Shown: in pieces, positions 32,601 to 40,182 of the stretch
How the letters are laid out: every line of letters starts with the position of its first letter
How positions within the stretch are numbered: position 1 is the first letter of the stretch
Assembly: GCF_004761975.1 (NCBI RefSeq)
Contig: NZ_RQII01000053.1
Location: 46,559-110,558 of the forward strand
Source of the DNA: Planococcus koreensis
Lineage (GTDB): Bacteria; Bacillota; Bacilli; Bacillales_A; Planococcaceae
Direction: 5' to 3'
DNA length: 64,000 bases
Translations under genes and position numbers: made by a program
Notes under the pieces: model-generated
Database searches by the model: none
Told to the model about the DNA's origin: nothing
Seen by the model: only the letters and a program-made list of their open reading frames with translations

Positions 32601-32924
32601 ATGGATACAACTATTATTTGCCCGCGTTTTGAAACTGCAATTTCACTTCTCAGCCAACGATGGACAGGCTTGATCATATACCAACTATTAAATGGCCCAC
32701 AAAGATTCCGCCACTTGACCGAAGTCATCGGCATAAGCGGACGCCTTTTGTCTGAGCGCTTGAAAAGCCTTGAAGCAGCCGGTGTTGTTACTCGGAAAGT
32801 GTATCCCGAAACGCCTGTCCGGATTGAATATGAGTTAACTGAAAAAGGATTCTCCTTAAAACCGGTCATGGATGCCATCCAGGATTGGTCGCAAGAATGG
32901 GTGGAACCCGTTAACGCAAAATAA
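32601..32924 (+). CDS. HxlR/DUF24-family redox regulator (CatR-like)
   Basis: A 107-residue winged-helix protein of the HxlR (DUF24) group: RWTGLIIYQLLNGPQRFRHL and GRLLSERLKSLEAAGVV are the family stretches, and the tail is YELTEKGFSLKPVMDAI. Cys7 lies just before the first helix, as in the quinone/diamide sensors YodB and CatR, where its oxidation frees DNA. Its divergent neighbour is a CatE-like dioxygenase, the same pairing as CatR and catDE in Bacillus subtilis. ATG 32601 is chosen since AAAGGGGTG lies six bases before it; the GTG at 32592 overlaps that site. Confidence 0.9.
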   Translation: MDTTIICPRFETAISLLSQRWTGLIIYQLLNGPQRFRHLTEVIGISGRLLSERLKSLEAAGVVTRKVYPETPVRIEYELTEKGFSLKPVMDAIQDWSQEWVEPVNAK

Positions 32925-32929
32925 AACAG

Positions 32930-32958
32930 CTTATCCGTTAAAAGGATAAGCTGTTTTC
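32930..32958 (+). terminator. HxlR gene terminator
   Basis: AAAACAGCTTATCC-GTTAAAA-GGATAAGCTGTTTT; nearly the same hairpin is repeated at 33361 on the other side of repeat copy 2. Confidence 0.85.
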
Positions 32959-32992
32959 ACGCTGTCGAGAAACTTAAATGGTTTATGCATTT

Positions 32993-33321
32993 CGCTTCAG
33001 GCGGACGCGTTCCGCGGGCCTGGCTTCAGTCTCCTCGTCGCTAGCGCTCCTGCGGGGCCTTCAGCTCAGGCTAGTCCCGCTGGAGTCGCCGCCTTCCGCT
33101 TCATTCAAAGGTATTTCTTATTAGCGAGTTATTTCTTTTACTCAAGAACACTAAAGATACACTTCTGCACTTTCTTTCCTGTTCTCCAGATATGGAGCAA
33201 AACAGCGGAGACGCCTGCGGGGCAGCGTAGCGACGAGACAGCCGAGACCCCGCAGGAAGCGTAGCGACCGAGGAGGCTTGGCGCTCGCCCGCGGCAAGCG
33301 CAGCTGTTTTGCGGAATATCG
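32993..33321. repeat. Long GC-rich intergenic repeat, copy 2
   Basis: About 329 bases between the regulator and the PAS-STAS gene that match 14029-14423 end to end. Here both halves are compact: the left half (TCAGTCTCCTCGTCGCT, CTCCTGCGGGGCC) pairs with the right half (GAGACCCCGCAGG, GAGGAGGCTTGGCGCTCGC) as an imperfect inverted repeat. No credible gene is encoded. It is bracketed by two near-identical terminator hairpins. Confidence 0.87.
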
Positions 33322-33360
33322 GCTCCATCAGAAAAAGGATTTATCTTTCTCAACAAACTT

Positions 33361-33397
33361 AAAACAGCTTATCCGCTGAAAGGATAAGCTGTTTTTT
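33361..33397 (+). terminator. Duplicate terminator hairpin beyond repeat copy 2
   Basis: AAAACAGCTTATCC-GCTGAAA-GGATAAGCTGTTTTTT; same arms as the hairpin at 32930, three changes in the loop. Only the plus-strand side has a long T-run. Confidence 0.8.
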
Positions 33398-33435
33398 CTT
33401 GGCCATTAATCGGCCCTATGACATTTTGGATGGCT

Positions 33436-34200
33436 TTAAAGCCGTAGAGCCTGTTGCTCCATGATGTGCTTTAAACCGGCGTGTGCGGTGCTGAAAATCG
33501 GGGTGCCGCTTTCCAGTGAGACAATGGAAAGTGCGAGTTTCGGGCTTATTCCCACCAAGATGCATTGGGTCCCGATCAGTTTCAAACTATCTGTCATCAT
33601 TTGAATCTGGTAGCGGATTTCATTTTCGAATTCCGTAATGCCGCTCAGATCGAGCAATACGTATTCAATATTTTTTTTCGAACATTCCATAAGTACAGTA
33701 GCAAGCAATTCATCAGAACGGTTTCTATCGAACTCGCCGATAAGCGGCAATGCAATCGTTTTCTCCCATATGTTCAAAATCGGGATCGACAAATCTTTGA
33801 TCAACTGTTCGCTGCGTTTCAGTTCTTCTGCTTGTGTCGTGACGTCCATCAGCATGACGATGTAGCCATCAATCTTGTCATCAGCTTTAATCGGAGTGAT
33901 GACGATGTCCGTTACAAAGGCATTGCGGATGTTGATGCGGGCACGGTGCCCTTCCGTCAGCCCTTCCATCAACTTTCGCTGGCGGCTAGGCTGCAAGTGG
34001 AAATCATCCATATTCATGCCGATCAAGTCTCGGCAATCCTCAATGCCATATAAAGGGGCGACGCCTGACAACAGCCGATGCGCCTCCGTATTCATCCAGC
34101 GTATCGTATACGTGTTGTCAGCAATCATAATCGTTTCCCCAATATGGTCCAATGCATGCATCAAAGATATATTATCTGGTATTGTGCCAATTGCGGTCAT
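33436..34200 (-). CDS. PAS-STAS protein (RsbR-like)
   Basis: A 254-residue cytoplasmic protein: an N-terminal PAS domain (about 12-125; MIADNTYTIRWMNTEAHRLL and DIVITPIKADDKIDGYIVML are typical strands), then a STAS domain (about 135-250) with the VLLDLSGITEFE loop where RsbR-family proteins carry phosphorylatable threonine. RsbR paralogues sit in stressosomes and steer sigma-B or other partners; PAS suggests a small-molecule, light or redox input. No rsbS/rsbT neighbours are present here, so the output is uncertain. Confidence 0.85.
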   Translation of the reverse strand: MTAIGTIPDNISLMHALDHIGETIMIADNTYTIRWMNTEAHRLLSGVAPLYGIEDCRDLIGMNMDDFHLQPSRQRKLMEGLTEGHRARINIRNAFVTDIVITPIKADDKIDGYIVMLMDVTTQAEELKRSEQLIKDLSIPILNIWEKTIALPLIGEFDRNRSDELLATVLMECSKKNIEYVLLDLSGITEFENEIRYQIQMMTDSLKLIGTQCILVGISPKLALSIVSLESGTPIFSTAHAGLKHIMEQQALRL

Positions 34201-34283
34201 ATATTCACCTTACCTATTCCTCTTTTTCCATCTCTATTCAGTATCCCATACCATTCGGCAGATGCGCCACTTTATGCGGTGTT

Positions 34284-35918
34284 TCACGTTACTGATGCGG
34301 CATTCTTTTTTTCTTTAGCAAATGAATAATTGCCGTCGAAACGCTCAATCGATTGTTTGCTCAGCCAGTACGTGACCGGGAATAATTTATCCAGGAAATA
34401 ACGATCATGCGAAACAGCGATGATGGTTCCTGGAAATCCACTAAGCGCCTCTTCCATCACTTCTTTCGCTTCCAGATCCAAGTGGTTCGTCGGCTCATCC
34501 AAAATCAGCAGATTGTGGTTCAAGTGCATGAGCTGCGCGAGACGGAGACGCATCCGTTCCCCACCGCTCAATTGGCGGACGGGCTGAAACACCATATTGC
34601 CGAAAAACAGGAATTTAGCGAGAATGGGCCTTGCATCATATTCGGAAACTGCCACGGCGTCACGGAATTCTTCGATGACAGTACGGTCATTGTCCATTTC
34701 AAGCGTATGCTGCGACAGATAACCGATTGATAGGCCGCTGCCGAGCAAGACCTCACCGCAATCAGCCTCTTCACTGCCCAGGATCATATTCAAAAGCGTC
34801 GTTTTGCCGGTGCCGTTCGAGCCGACTATCGCCGCGCGTTCACCGAAACGCACATGCATGCCAACTTCCTGGAACAAAAGCCGATCCCCGAACTCTTTCC
34901 AAACCCCTTCCAGGCGGACGACGTCTTTGCCGCTCCGTCCGGCCATCTGGAAATCAAGCGCCATCTGTTTTTTCGACAGCACTGGGCGATCCAGCATCTC
35001 AATGCGCGCCAACGCTTTCTCGATGCTTTTCGCCTGCCGGTGCATGCCGGCATTCGGCGGATTGGCCCGGTTTGCCCACTCTTTCAAGCGTTTGATGGTT
35101 TCCTTCATTTGTTTGATTTTCTTCTGCTGGTCCTGGTATTGCTGGAACTCGATCAACAGGCGGGCTTCCCGTTCTTTGACGTATGCCGAGTAATTGCCTT
35201 TGTACTGGATCAGGTCGCCTTGGTCCAGCTCCCAAATGCACGTCACTGCTTCATCCAGGAAATAGCGGTCATGGGAAACCATGACGATCGTCCCTTTATA
35301 ATGCGCGATGAACGAGCCGAGCCATTCGATTGCTTCGAGGTCCAAGTGATTGGTCGGTTCATCAAGCAGCAGCAAGTCCGGTTCCTGCAGCAGCAGTTTT
35401 GCCAAAGCCGCTTTGGTCCGTTCGCCGCCGCTCAGATGCCCCCATAATTCGTTTTTCAATTGTTTGATTTTGAGGCCGTTCAGTACTTGGTCAATCCGCA
35501 TATCGATGTCATAGCCGCCGCGCAGCATAAATTCTTCCTGCAATACACCGTACTTCTCTAAGATGCGCTCCATCTCCTTCGGCGCGGCAGTTTCCATCCT
35601 TTTTTCCATTTCGGCCAAGCGATCCTGCATTTTCAATAAATCGGCAAATGCCGTTTGCAGCAGTTGCTCGACCGTCCAATCCGGTTCTTCATCCGGCGAT
35701 TGCTTTAACAAGCCGACGCTGCAGCCTTTCTTCCAAGTGACCGCACCTTCTGTGGGCTGAAGCGATCCTGCCAGCACGTTAAGCAAAGTTGTTTTGCCTT
35801 CACCGTTGCGCCCGACGAGGCCGATTCGCTGCCCTTCGGCAACTTCCCCTTTGATGTGATTGAATAATTTTTGATTTGCAAAATGACACATGATTTGTTG
35901 GAATTGGCTAATAATCAT
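34284..35918 (-). CDS. ABC-F family ATPase (ribosome-associated)
   Basis: A 544-residue soluble protein with two ATP-binding cassettes: Walker A GRNGEGKTT and GSNGTGKTT, signatures LSGGERTKAALA and LSGGERMRLRLA, and Walker B LLLLDEPTNHLD and LLILDEPTNHLD. Between them (about 240-305) lies the helical linker (QQQKKIKQMKETIKRLKEW...), the part that reaches into the ribosome in ABC-F proteins. No membrane part exists. Members protect ribosomes from PTC-binding antibiotics or act as translation factors. The start is ATG 35918 behind GGAAGAG. A leader peptide and terminator upstream suggest drug-inducible attenuation. Confidence 0.9.
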   Translation of the reverse strand: MIISQFQQIMCHFANQKLFNHIKGEVAEGQRIGLVGRNGEGKTTLLNVLAGSLQPTEGAVTWKKGCSVGLLKQSPDEEPDWTVEQLLQTAFADLLKMQDRLAEMEKRMETAAPKEMERILEKYGVLQEEFMLRGGYDIDMRIDQVLNGLKIKQLKNELWGHLSGGERTKAALAKLLLQEPDLLLLDEPTNHLDLEAIEWLGSFIAHYKGTIVMVSHDRYFLDEAVTCIWELDQGDLIQYKGNYSAYVKEREARLLIEFQQYQDQQKKIKQMKETIKRLKEWANRANPPNAGMHRQAKSIEKALARIEMLDRPVLSKKQMALDFQMAGRSGKDVVRLEGVWKEFGDRLLFQEVGMHVRFGERAAIVGSNGTGKTTLLNMILGSEEADCGEVLLGSGLSIGYLSQHTLEMDNDRTVIEEFRDAVAVSEYDARPILAKFLFFGNMVFQPVRQLSGGERMRLRLAQLMHLNHNLLILDEPTNHLDLEAKEVMEEALSGFPGTIIAVSHDRYFLDKLFPVTYWLSKQSIERFDGNYSFAKEKKNAASVT

Positions 35919-35956
35919 CGTTCTCTTCCTTTCGGTTGAAGAGACACGCGCAATAC

Positions 35957-35985
35957 AAAAAGGCATGCAGGGACGCATGCCTTTT
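35957..35985 (-). terminator. Leader terminator (attenuator) upstream of the ABC-F gene
   Basis: Between promoter and gene the minus strand reads AAAAGGCATGC-GTCCCT-GCATGCCTTTT followed by a further T. It is flanked by AAGAGACA (before) and TGTCTCTT (after), which could form a base stem. CATGCACAGG inside the leader gene can pair with the CCTGCATG arm, an antiterminator option. Confidence 0.78.
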
Positions 35986-36014
35986 GCTTAAATCCGATTG
36001 CAGGCAGATGTCTC

Positions 36015-36155
36015 TTACTGGTTATTTTCACTCCATGCAGTTAGCTGAAAAAGGACAGACTTATCCTGTGCATGTTTTTTAGTGAAAGTAACGCCATGAA
36101 GAATGTAAAGATATTCCTGACATTCTGTCATGCGCTTACCAGTTCGAATCATCAT
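36015..36155 (-). CDS. 46-residue leader peptide of the ABC-F gene
   Basis: A short ORF between promoter and attenuator. It starts MMIRTGKRMTECQEYLYILH and ends AWSENNQ, with a strong ribosome site GAGGAGGTG three bases before the ATG (or six before the second ATG at 36152). The TAA at 36015-36017 lies about 30 bases before the terminator hairpin. Antibiotic-resistance ABC-F genes are often governed by such leaders: a drug-stalled ribosome on the leader changes RNA folding so the terminator does not form. Whether the peptide sequence itself matters cannot be told here. Confidence 0.72.
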   Translation of the reverse strand: MMIRTGKRMTECQEYLYILHGVTFTKKHAQDKSVLFQLTAWSENNQ

Positions 36156-36181
36156 ACCCACCTCCTCGTTTCATTTCCTTA

Positions 36182-36210
36182 ATCATAAGGGAAAGGTTTT
36201 TGAGCGTCAA
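36182..36210 (-). promoter_or_regulatory. Sigma-A promoter of the leader/ABC-F unit
   Basis: TTGACG (36205-36210) and TATGAT (36182-36187) with a 17-base spacer, 27 bases upstream of the leader ATG. Confidence 0.8.
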
Positions 36211-36356
36211 CAATTATTCAGAATTTTTATTTTTAACCGAATAATTAGAGCTTTTCAGCCGTTTTTAAGCTAGCTTTTTCAAATGCCCCTGGATATAGGA
36301 TTAAAATAAAGGCAACAAGGGAAATAATCATAATAAAAAGGAAGGCGGCGGATACC

Positions 36357-36671
36357 GTGTCTATGTATTCAAGAATTGCTTTTGATAACGACACTCGAAA
36401 AGTGGAGAAAGCATTAAAGAAATACGAAGACAAGAAAACGGAAGCTCTCGTTTTGCTGGCGGAAATTGATTTATTGGAAAAAATGGAGGACGTGAAAGAC
36501 GCGGAGATGTGGAAGCGCCAGTCGATGAAGGAAAAGCTGGTAGCTGTTGAGCGCCTTCGGAAAGACTTGAAGAACCAAGTGGCCGATTATATCGAAAAGC
36601 ATGGAGATCAGGATCTCCAGCGCTATACTGAGCTGCTGGAAGAACTGGAAAAAGATAAAGCGCATTATTAG
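36357..36671 (+). CDS. Small coiled-coil protein
   Basis: A 104-residue, highly charged, all-helical protein with heptad patterning through most of its length (KVEKALKKYEDKKTEALVLLAEIDLLEKMED and ELLEELEKDK). No membrane or export signal. GGCGG lies five bases before GTG 36357, while ATG 36363 is two codons on; either can serve. I do not recognise the family. A convergent terminator shared with corA ends it. Confidence 0.65.
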   Translation: MSMYSRIAFDNDTRKVEKALKKYEDKKTEALVLLAEIDLLEKMEDVKDAEMWKRQSMKEKLVAVERLRKDLKNQVADYIEKHGDQDLQRYTELLEELEKDKAHY

Positions 36672-36698
36672 CGGGGAGCTATTCCCCGCTTTTTTTTG
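36669..36698. terminator. Terminator between the coiled-coil gene and corA
   Basis: AGCGGGGA-GCTAT-TCCCCGCT followed by T7. It overlaps the last codons of corA on the other strand. Confidence 0.82.
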
Positions 36699-37632
36699 CC
36701 TTTTCCAAGTCCGGATGTTTCGCTTTTAAAATATCGCCTGTCCACCCTCTTCTTTTGAAGAACAGATAAAGTGCACCTGTTGAAAAAATAATGATGACGA
36801 GCGAAACCAAGTAGCCGAACGTCCAATAGAGCTCGGGCATATGCTTGAAATTCATGCCCCATATTGCGCCCCACGCCATCGCAGGTGTGAAAAGAGTCGT
36901 TAAAACCGTCAGCGTTTTGATGATTTCGTTCCCGCGGTAATTCGCTACTACGTTCTCCATGTCCACCATATTCTTGATCTCGTCTTGGTAGGAATCAACC
37001 AGAATAACACAGCGTTCAATCCGTTGGGACGTGCGATAAAATTCGATGCCATCACGGACGTCGGGCCCGAAGGTTTCCGGAATGGCCATTTGGATCTCAG
37101 CAAAGCCTTGGATCAGGTGCTTCCACAATAAGATTTCATGCCGCAGATCCGCTATTTTATCCAAGGTCTTGCTTTCATTGTTTTCACTGATTTCCCACAA
37201 CAGGTTGCGCAAGCGCTCTTCGAACTTGTCGATCTTATGGAGAATGGAACTGACCATATGCCCCAGGAACACCATCATCAGCTCGACAGTTGTCGCTGCC
37301 CCCTCCATCTGCTTCAAGAGGGTGTCTTTGTCCAGATCGGCATCTTTATCGAAATCCAATTCGTTCGTCACCAGAATATCCCGCGACAAGTAGAAGTGGA
37401 ATACATCCAGCTCATTCTTATCGTGCTGGCTTTGACGGTAGATAAGCGATCCCCAAATCCCTTCTCCTCCCGGTTCAACTGTGTCGTTATGGAGAATATT
37501 CACCTCTAAATCTTGGGAATCCTTGATCCATGAATGCATCTTGTAATGGTCCGGCAAAAATTTCAGGAAATCTTCATCGCCAATTGACCCTTCTTCCTGC
37601 CATGCCACATGCATGAATTTGTATTGCGGCAT
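36679..37632 (-). CDS. corA: CorA-family metal-ion transporter
   Basis: A 317-residue protein with a large cytoplasmic N-terminal domain and two C-terminal helices. The selectivity signature GMN (IWGMNFKHMPEL) ends the first helix, as in Mg2+ channels of the CorA/MIT superfamily. The short acidic loop after it fits CorA more than ZntB, though the N-terminal domain is divergent. ATG 37632 is used: GGGGGTAAGGGT precedes it, whereas the longer frame to 37683 runs through the neighbouring terminator. Pentamer in the family. No M-box is visible upstream. Confidence 0.87.
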   Translation of the reverse strand: MPQYKFMHVAWQEEGSIGDEDFLKFLPDHYKMHSWIKDSQDLEVNILHNDTVEPGGEGIWGSLIYRQSQHDKNELDVFHFYLSRDILVTNELDFDKDADLDKDTLLKQMEGAATTVELMMVFLGHMVSSILHKIDKFEERLRNLLWEISENNESKTLDKIADLRHEILLWKHLIQGFAEIQMAIPETFGPDVRDGIEFYRTSQRIERCVILVDSYQDEIKNMVDMENVVANYRGNEIIKTLTVLTTLFTPAMAWGAIWGMNFKHMPELYWTFGYLVSLVIIIFSTGALYLFFKRRGWTGDILKAKHPDLEKAKKSGE

Positions 37633-37676
37633 ACCCTTACCCCCTTTTGCGCTCCAAAATTCCATTCTTATCGAAA

Positions 37677-37704
37677 AAAACAAGCCGAAAACGGCTTGTT
37701 TTAT
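37677..37704 (-). terminator. Terminator of the small hydrophilic gene
   Basis: AAAACAAGCCG-AAAA-CGGCTTGTTTT, a compact symmetric hairpin that overlaps the stop codon at 37701. Confidence 0.85.
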
Positions 37705-37868
37705 TCTTTTCGAGGCTGTTGATCTCTATATTTTTCATTTGAATTCTCTTTGTATTCCAAATCACGGTCGGGCATGGGATCTATTTCTTTCTTTTCCGGC
37801 ATATCACGGCGCGGTTCGACTTCTGGAATCAATTGTTCCCCTTCTTGCTCTTCCTTGCCTTTTTTCAT
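37701..37868 (-). CDS. 55-residue hydrophilic, disorder-prone protein
   Basis: A small protein of almost only charged and polar residues (KKGKEEQEGEQLIPEVEPRRD at the start is typical). ATG 37868 is preceded at four bases by GAGGAGGGA, a very strong ribosome site, and a terminator abuts the stop, so the gene is believable despite its size. Composition resembles small stress- or spore-associated hydrophilic proteins, but no family is recognisable. Confidence 0.6.
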   Translation of the reverse strand: MKKGKEEQEGEQLIPEVEPRRDMPEKKEIDPMPDRDLEYKENSNEKYRDQQPRKE

Positions 37869-37929
37869 ATGCTCCCTCCTCAACTTTTGCTTAGCTATAA
37901 ACTACCCTTTCCGCCCATTTTTAACCCTT

Positions 37930-38346
37930 TCAGTTTTTCATCAATGCTTCGATCAAAGCGCGGTCATCCGGATATGCCAGATTCAGATCGGCCAGATCGC
38001 TGATCGGTTTCCAAGCGACGTCCAAAATCAATCCGAACGGATCTTCGGCATTGATTTCTCCGCCCTTCACTTCCACACGGAAATAATGCACTTCGAACGA
38101 TATAGCTGAATCCTCGTATTCCCCTTTTTTTACCGTCAATTCCTCTTTCGCTTCGACAATCAAACCCGTCTCTTCAAAAAACTCCCGCTCACAGCAAGCG
38201 CGCAGGCTTTCCCCTGGTTCTGCTCCGCTTGCAGGGACGGCCCATTTCTTGTCATCGTCTTCGGGCATATTCTGCTGTACGAGCAGCACCTCGTTTTTAT
38301 CATTGACGCATATTCCAGCTGCGCCTTGCCAATTGGACATTTCCAT
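37930..38346 (-). CDS. NUDIX hydrolase
   Basis: A 138-residue enzyme with a complete Nudix box (residues 41-63: GAEPGESLRACCEREFFEET then GL), where the REFFEE helix binds metal for cleavage of nucleoside-diphosphate-linked substrates. The N-terminal strand GAAGICVNDKNEVLLVQQ is usual. Which NDP-X is hydrolysed cannot be inferred; housecleaning of oxidised nucleotides is common. Single gene. Confidence 0.9.
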   Translation of the reverse strand: MEMSNWQGAAGICVNDKNEVLLVQQNMPEDDDKKWAVPASGAEPGESLRACCEREFFEETGLIVEAKEELTVKKGEYEDSAISFEVHYFRVEVKGGEINAEDPFGLILDVAWKPISDLADLNLAYPDDRALIEALMKN

Positions 38347-38407
38347 CGTAATTCCTCCGTTGCTTGTTTGTCGGTTTAGAGAACATCTTCTTTTCTCTTT
38401 AACATAC

Positions 38408-38441
38408 TAAAAAGCGGCTCCTACTAGCAAGCCGCTTTTCA
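38408..38441 (-). terminator. Terminator of the GNAT gene
   Basis: AAAAGCGGCT-CCTACTAGCA-AGCCGCTTTT. Confidence 0.75.
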
Positions 38442-38443
38442 TA

Positions 38444-38917
38444 TCATTGCATTGTTTTCGAATATTGGCTATCCAATGTGAGGCCATGAGTTGCATCCGG
38501 AAGGCCAAGATCGCCCGAAAAGCCATTAGCCCGGTAGAAAGCGTCCGCGTTTGCTGAATCTGTCCTCACAACAATTTCCTTGAAATGGCCGCGCGCGTGA
38601 TCGACGATTTTTTTCAAGAGCTTTGTTCCAATCCCTTGCCTGCGCGCTCCGGGTGAAATGTAAAATCGCCGCAGCCGGCCAACACCGTGTTTATCTGAAT
38701 AAGGATCCCGGTTTATGCCGCCAATTGCCACTAAGTGGCCATGCTGATCCCATGCACCGTATAAAATTTCGCCTTCTTTATCGAATGTATTTGTGCCATC
38801 TTCATATTGGTCGACAAGCCGCCGTAAAAAGCGATACCCTTCCGCTTCGCTTTCTTCCACCAATTTTGAGACATCGACTGATTTCAAATCTGTGACTTCT
38901 TTCAGTTCAAGTTTCAT
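38444..38917 (-). CDS. GNAT-family N-acetyltransferase
   Basis: A 157-residue acetyltransferase with RRFYISPGARRQGIGTKLLKKI (acetyl-CoA loop RRQGIG) and ADAFYRANGF at the C-terminus. ATG 38917 is preceded by GGAGGAGCGGC; the longer frame to 38932 begins inside that site. The acceptor is unknown. Confidence 0.85.
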   Translation of the reverse strand: MKLELKEVTDLKSVDVSKLVEESEAEGYRFLRRLVDQYEDGTNTFDKEGEILYGAWDQHGHLVAIGGINRDPYSDKHGVGRLRRFYISPGARRQGIGTKLLKKIVDHARGHFKEIVVRTDSANADAFYRANGFSGDLGLPDATHGLTLDSQYSKTMQ

Positions 38918-39028
38918 GCCGCTCCTCCTCATCCTGGTCTATGCTTGCTGCCGTTCCTCTTTCAGTGTATAGAAAATAATCCATGGACGCCACTACAAAG
39001 TCAGAATTTTCTTTATTTTATTCCATAC

Positions 39029-39060
39029 CAAAAAGCCTGCACAGAATTCTCTGTGCAGGC
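39029..39060 (-). terminator. tatC operon terminator
   Basis: GCCTGCACAG-AATT-CTCTGTGCAGGC; T5 on the minus transcript. It closes the gluconate-dehydrogenase/tatAC unit. Confidence 0.85.
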
Positions 39061-39078
39061 CGCCATTCATATCGTGCA

Positions 39079-39945
39079 TTAAACGGCGGAAGATTCCACG
39101 TCCGCCTTCCGCCCCTCCATTTTTCGGACGATGTAAATGCTCGCTTCATACAGCACCGCCATCGGAATGAGCACCAGAAGCTGACTGATAAAGTCCGGCG
39201 GCGTGATGAGCGCTGATACGATCGCCAGGACCAGATACGACCATCTGCGCACTTTTTTCATCGACTCTGAAGTCAGCAGCCCAATTGTTGACAGGAACAA
39301 CGCCACAATCGGCATTTCAAACAACAGGCCTAACGGAATGGTTGTCATAATCAGGAAATGGATATATTCGCTCGCTGATATCATCACTGCAAAATTGGCT
39401 GCACCCAGGCCTACTAGAAATTGATAGCTCAACGGGTTGACGATGAAATAGCCGAATCCAACTCCGAGTATAAAAAGCAAAAGCATGGCCGGTGAATACA
39501 GACCGATGAACTTGGACTCCTCTTCCTTCAACCCGGGTTTTACAAATTGCCACAGAAAATGGCAAAGGAAAGGCAGCGACAAGCCGAGCGCCAGCGTCAA
39601 AGAAATCGACGTGTAAAATTTGATGACTTCGAGCGGCCCCAGGATGACCAGGTCATGGCCTTTGACTACGTAAGGAAACCATACATTCAATGTCGAGAAA
39701 ACCAAGATCAGAAACAAACCGAAAACCAATAGGCTTTTAATCAGCTGCTTGCGCAAATCACCCAAATGGTCAATCAGCGTTTCCACACGGTCATCTTGTT
39801 GAGGCGGTTCTGGAGCTGCCGGCTTCTTAGCAGGCTCTTCGGAAAGCTGCTCGACGGCCGGCGCTTCTTGTTCATGAGGCTTCTCAAGCTCCACATTCTT
39901 TTTCGCCAACGGACTGATTAGTTTGCGTTCTCCATACGGATCCAT
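39079..39945 (-). CDS. tatC: Twin-arginine translocase subunit TatC
   Basis: A 288-residue protein with six membrane helices and the family stretch HLGDLRKQLIKSL before the first helix, the twin-arginine signal recognition site. Compared with the usual 240-250 residues there is an about 50-residue Pro/Glu/Ala-rich N-terminal extension, which is cytoplasmic. TatC with TatA exports folded proteins. Ten bases separate it from tatA, and the two genes upstream encode a Tat-type substrate complex. Confidence 0.93.
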   Translation of the reverse strand: MDPYGERKLISPLAKKNVELEKPHEQEAPAVEQLSEEPAKKPAAPEPPQQDDRVETLIDHLGDLRKQLIKSLLVFGLFLILVFSTLNVWFPYVVKGHDLVILGPLEVIKFYTSISLTLALGLSLPFLCHFLWQFVKPGLKEEESKFIGLYSPAMLLLFILGVGFGYFIVNPLSYQFLVGLGAANFAVMISASEYIHFLIMTTIPLGLLFEMPIVALFLSTIGLLTSESMKKVRRWSYLVLAIVSALITPPDFISQLLVLIPMAVLYEASIYIVRKMEGRKADVESSAV

Positions 39946-39955
39946 TTAACCACCT

Positions 39956-40165
39956 TCATATGTTTTCGGATTTTTTCTCTTCTTTCTTCACTGCCGGCTC
40001 TTCATCATCGTCATCCATCAGCCCTTTAGTAGAGCGCTTGAATTCTGAAAAAGTCTTGCCCACAGCACCACCGATTTCCGGCAGCTTTTTCGGTCCGAAC
40101 AAAATAAGGACAATGACCAGAATAATGATCAATCCAGGTACGCCAATTGATGATAATCCTCCCAT
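39956..40165 (-). CDS. tatA: Twin-arginine translocase subunit TatA
   Basis: A 69-residue protein: one short N-terminal helix, the conserved [20 protein letters not shown] hinge and amphipathic helix, then an acidic/basic tail. In Gram-positive minimal Tat systems TatA does the work of TatA and TatB. It lies between the GMC oxidoreductase gene and tatC in one transcript. A good ribosome site GGAGGAAACAAT is seen before the ATG. Confidence 0.95.
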   Translation of the reverse strand: MGGLSSIGVPGLIIILVIVLILFGPKKLPEIGGAVGKTFSEFKRSTKGLMDDDDEEPAVKKEEKKSENI

Positions 40166-40182
40166 ATTGTTTCCTCCTTCAT

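Noticed and set aside
37633..37700. M-box magnesium riboswitch before corA
   Set aside because: The space is only about 70 bases and mostly a terminator hairpin of the upstream gene.
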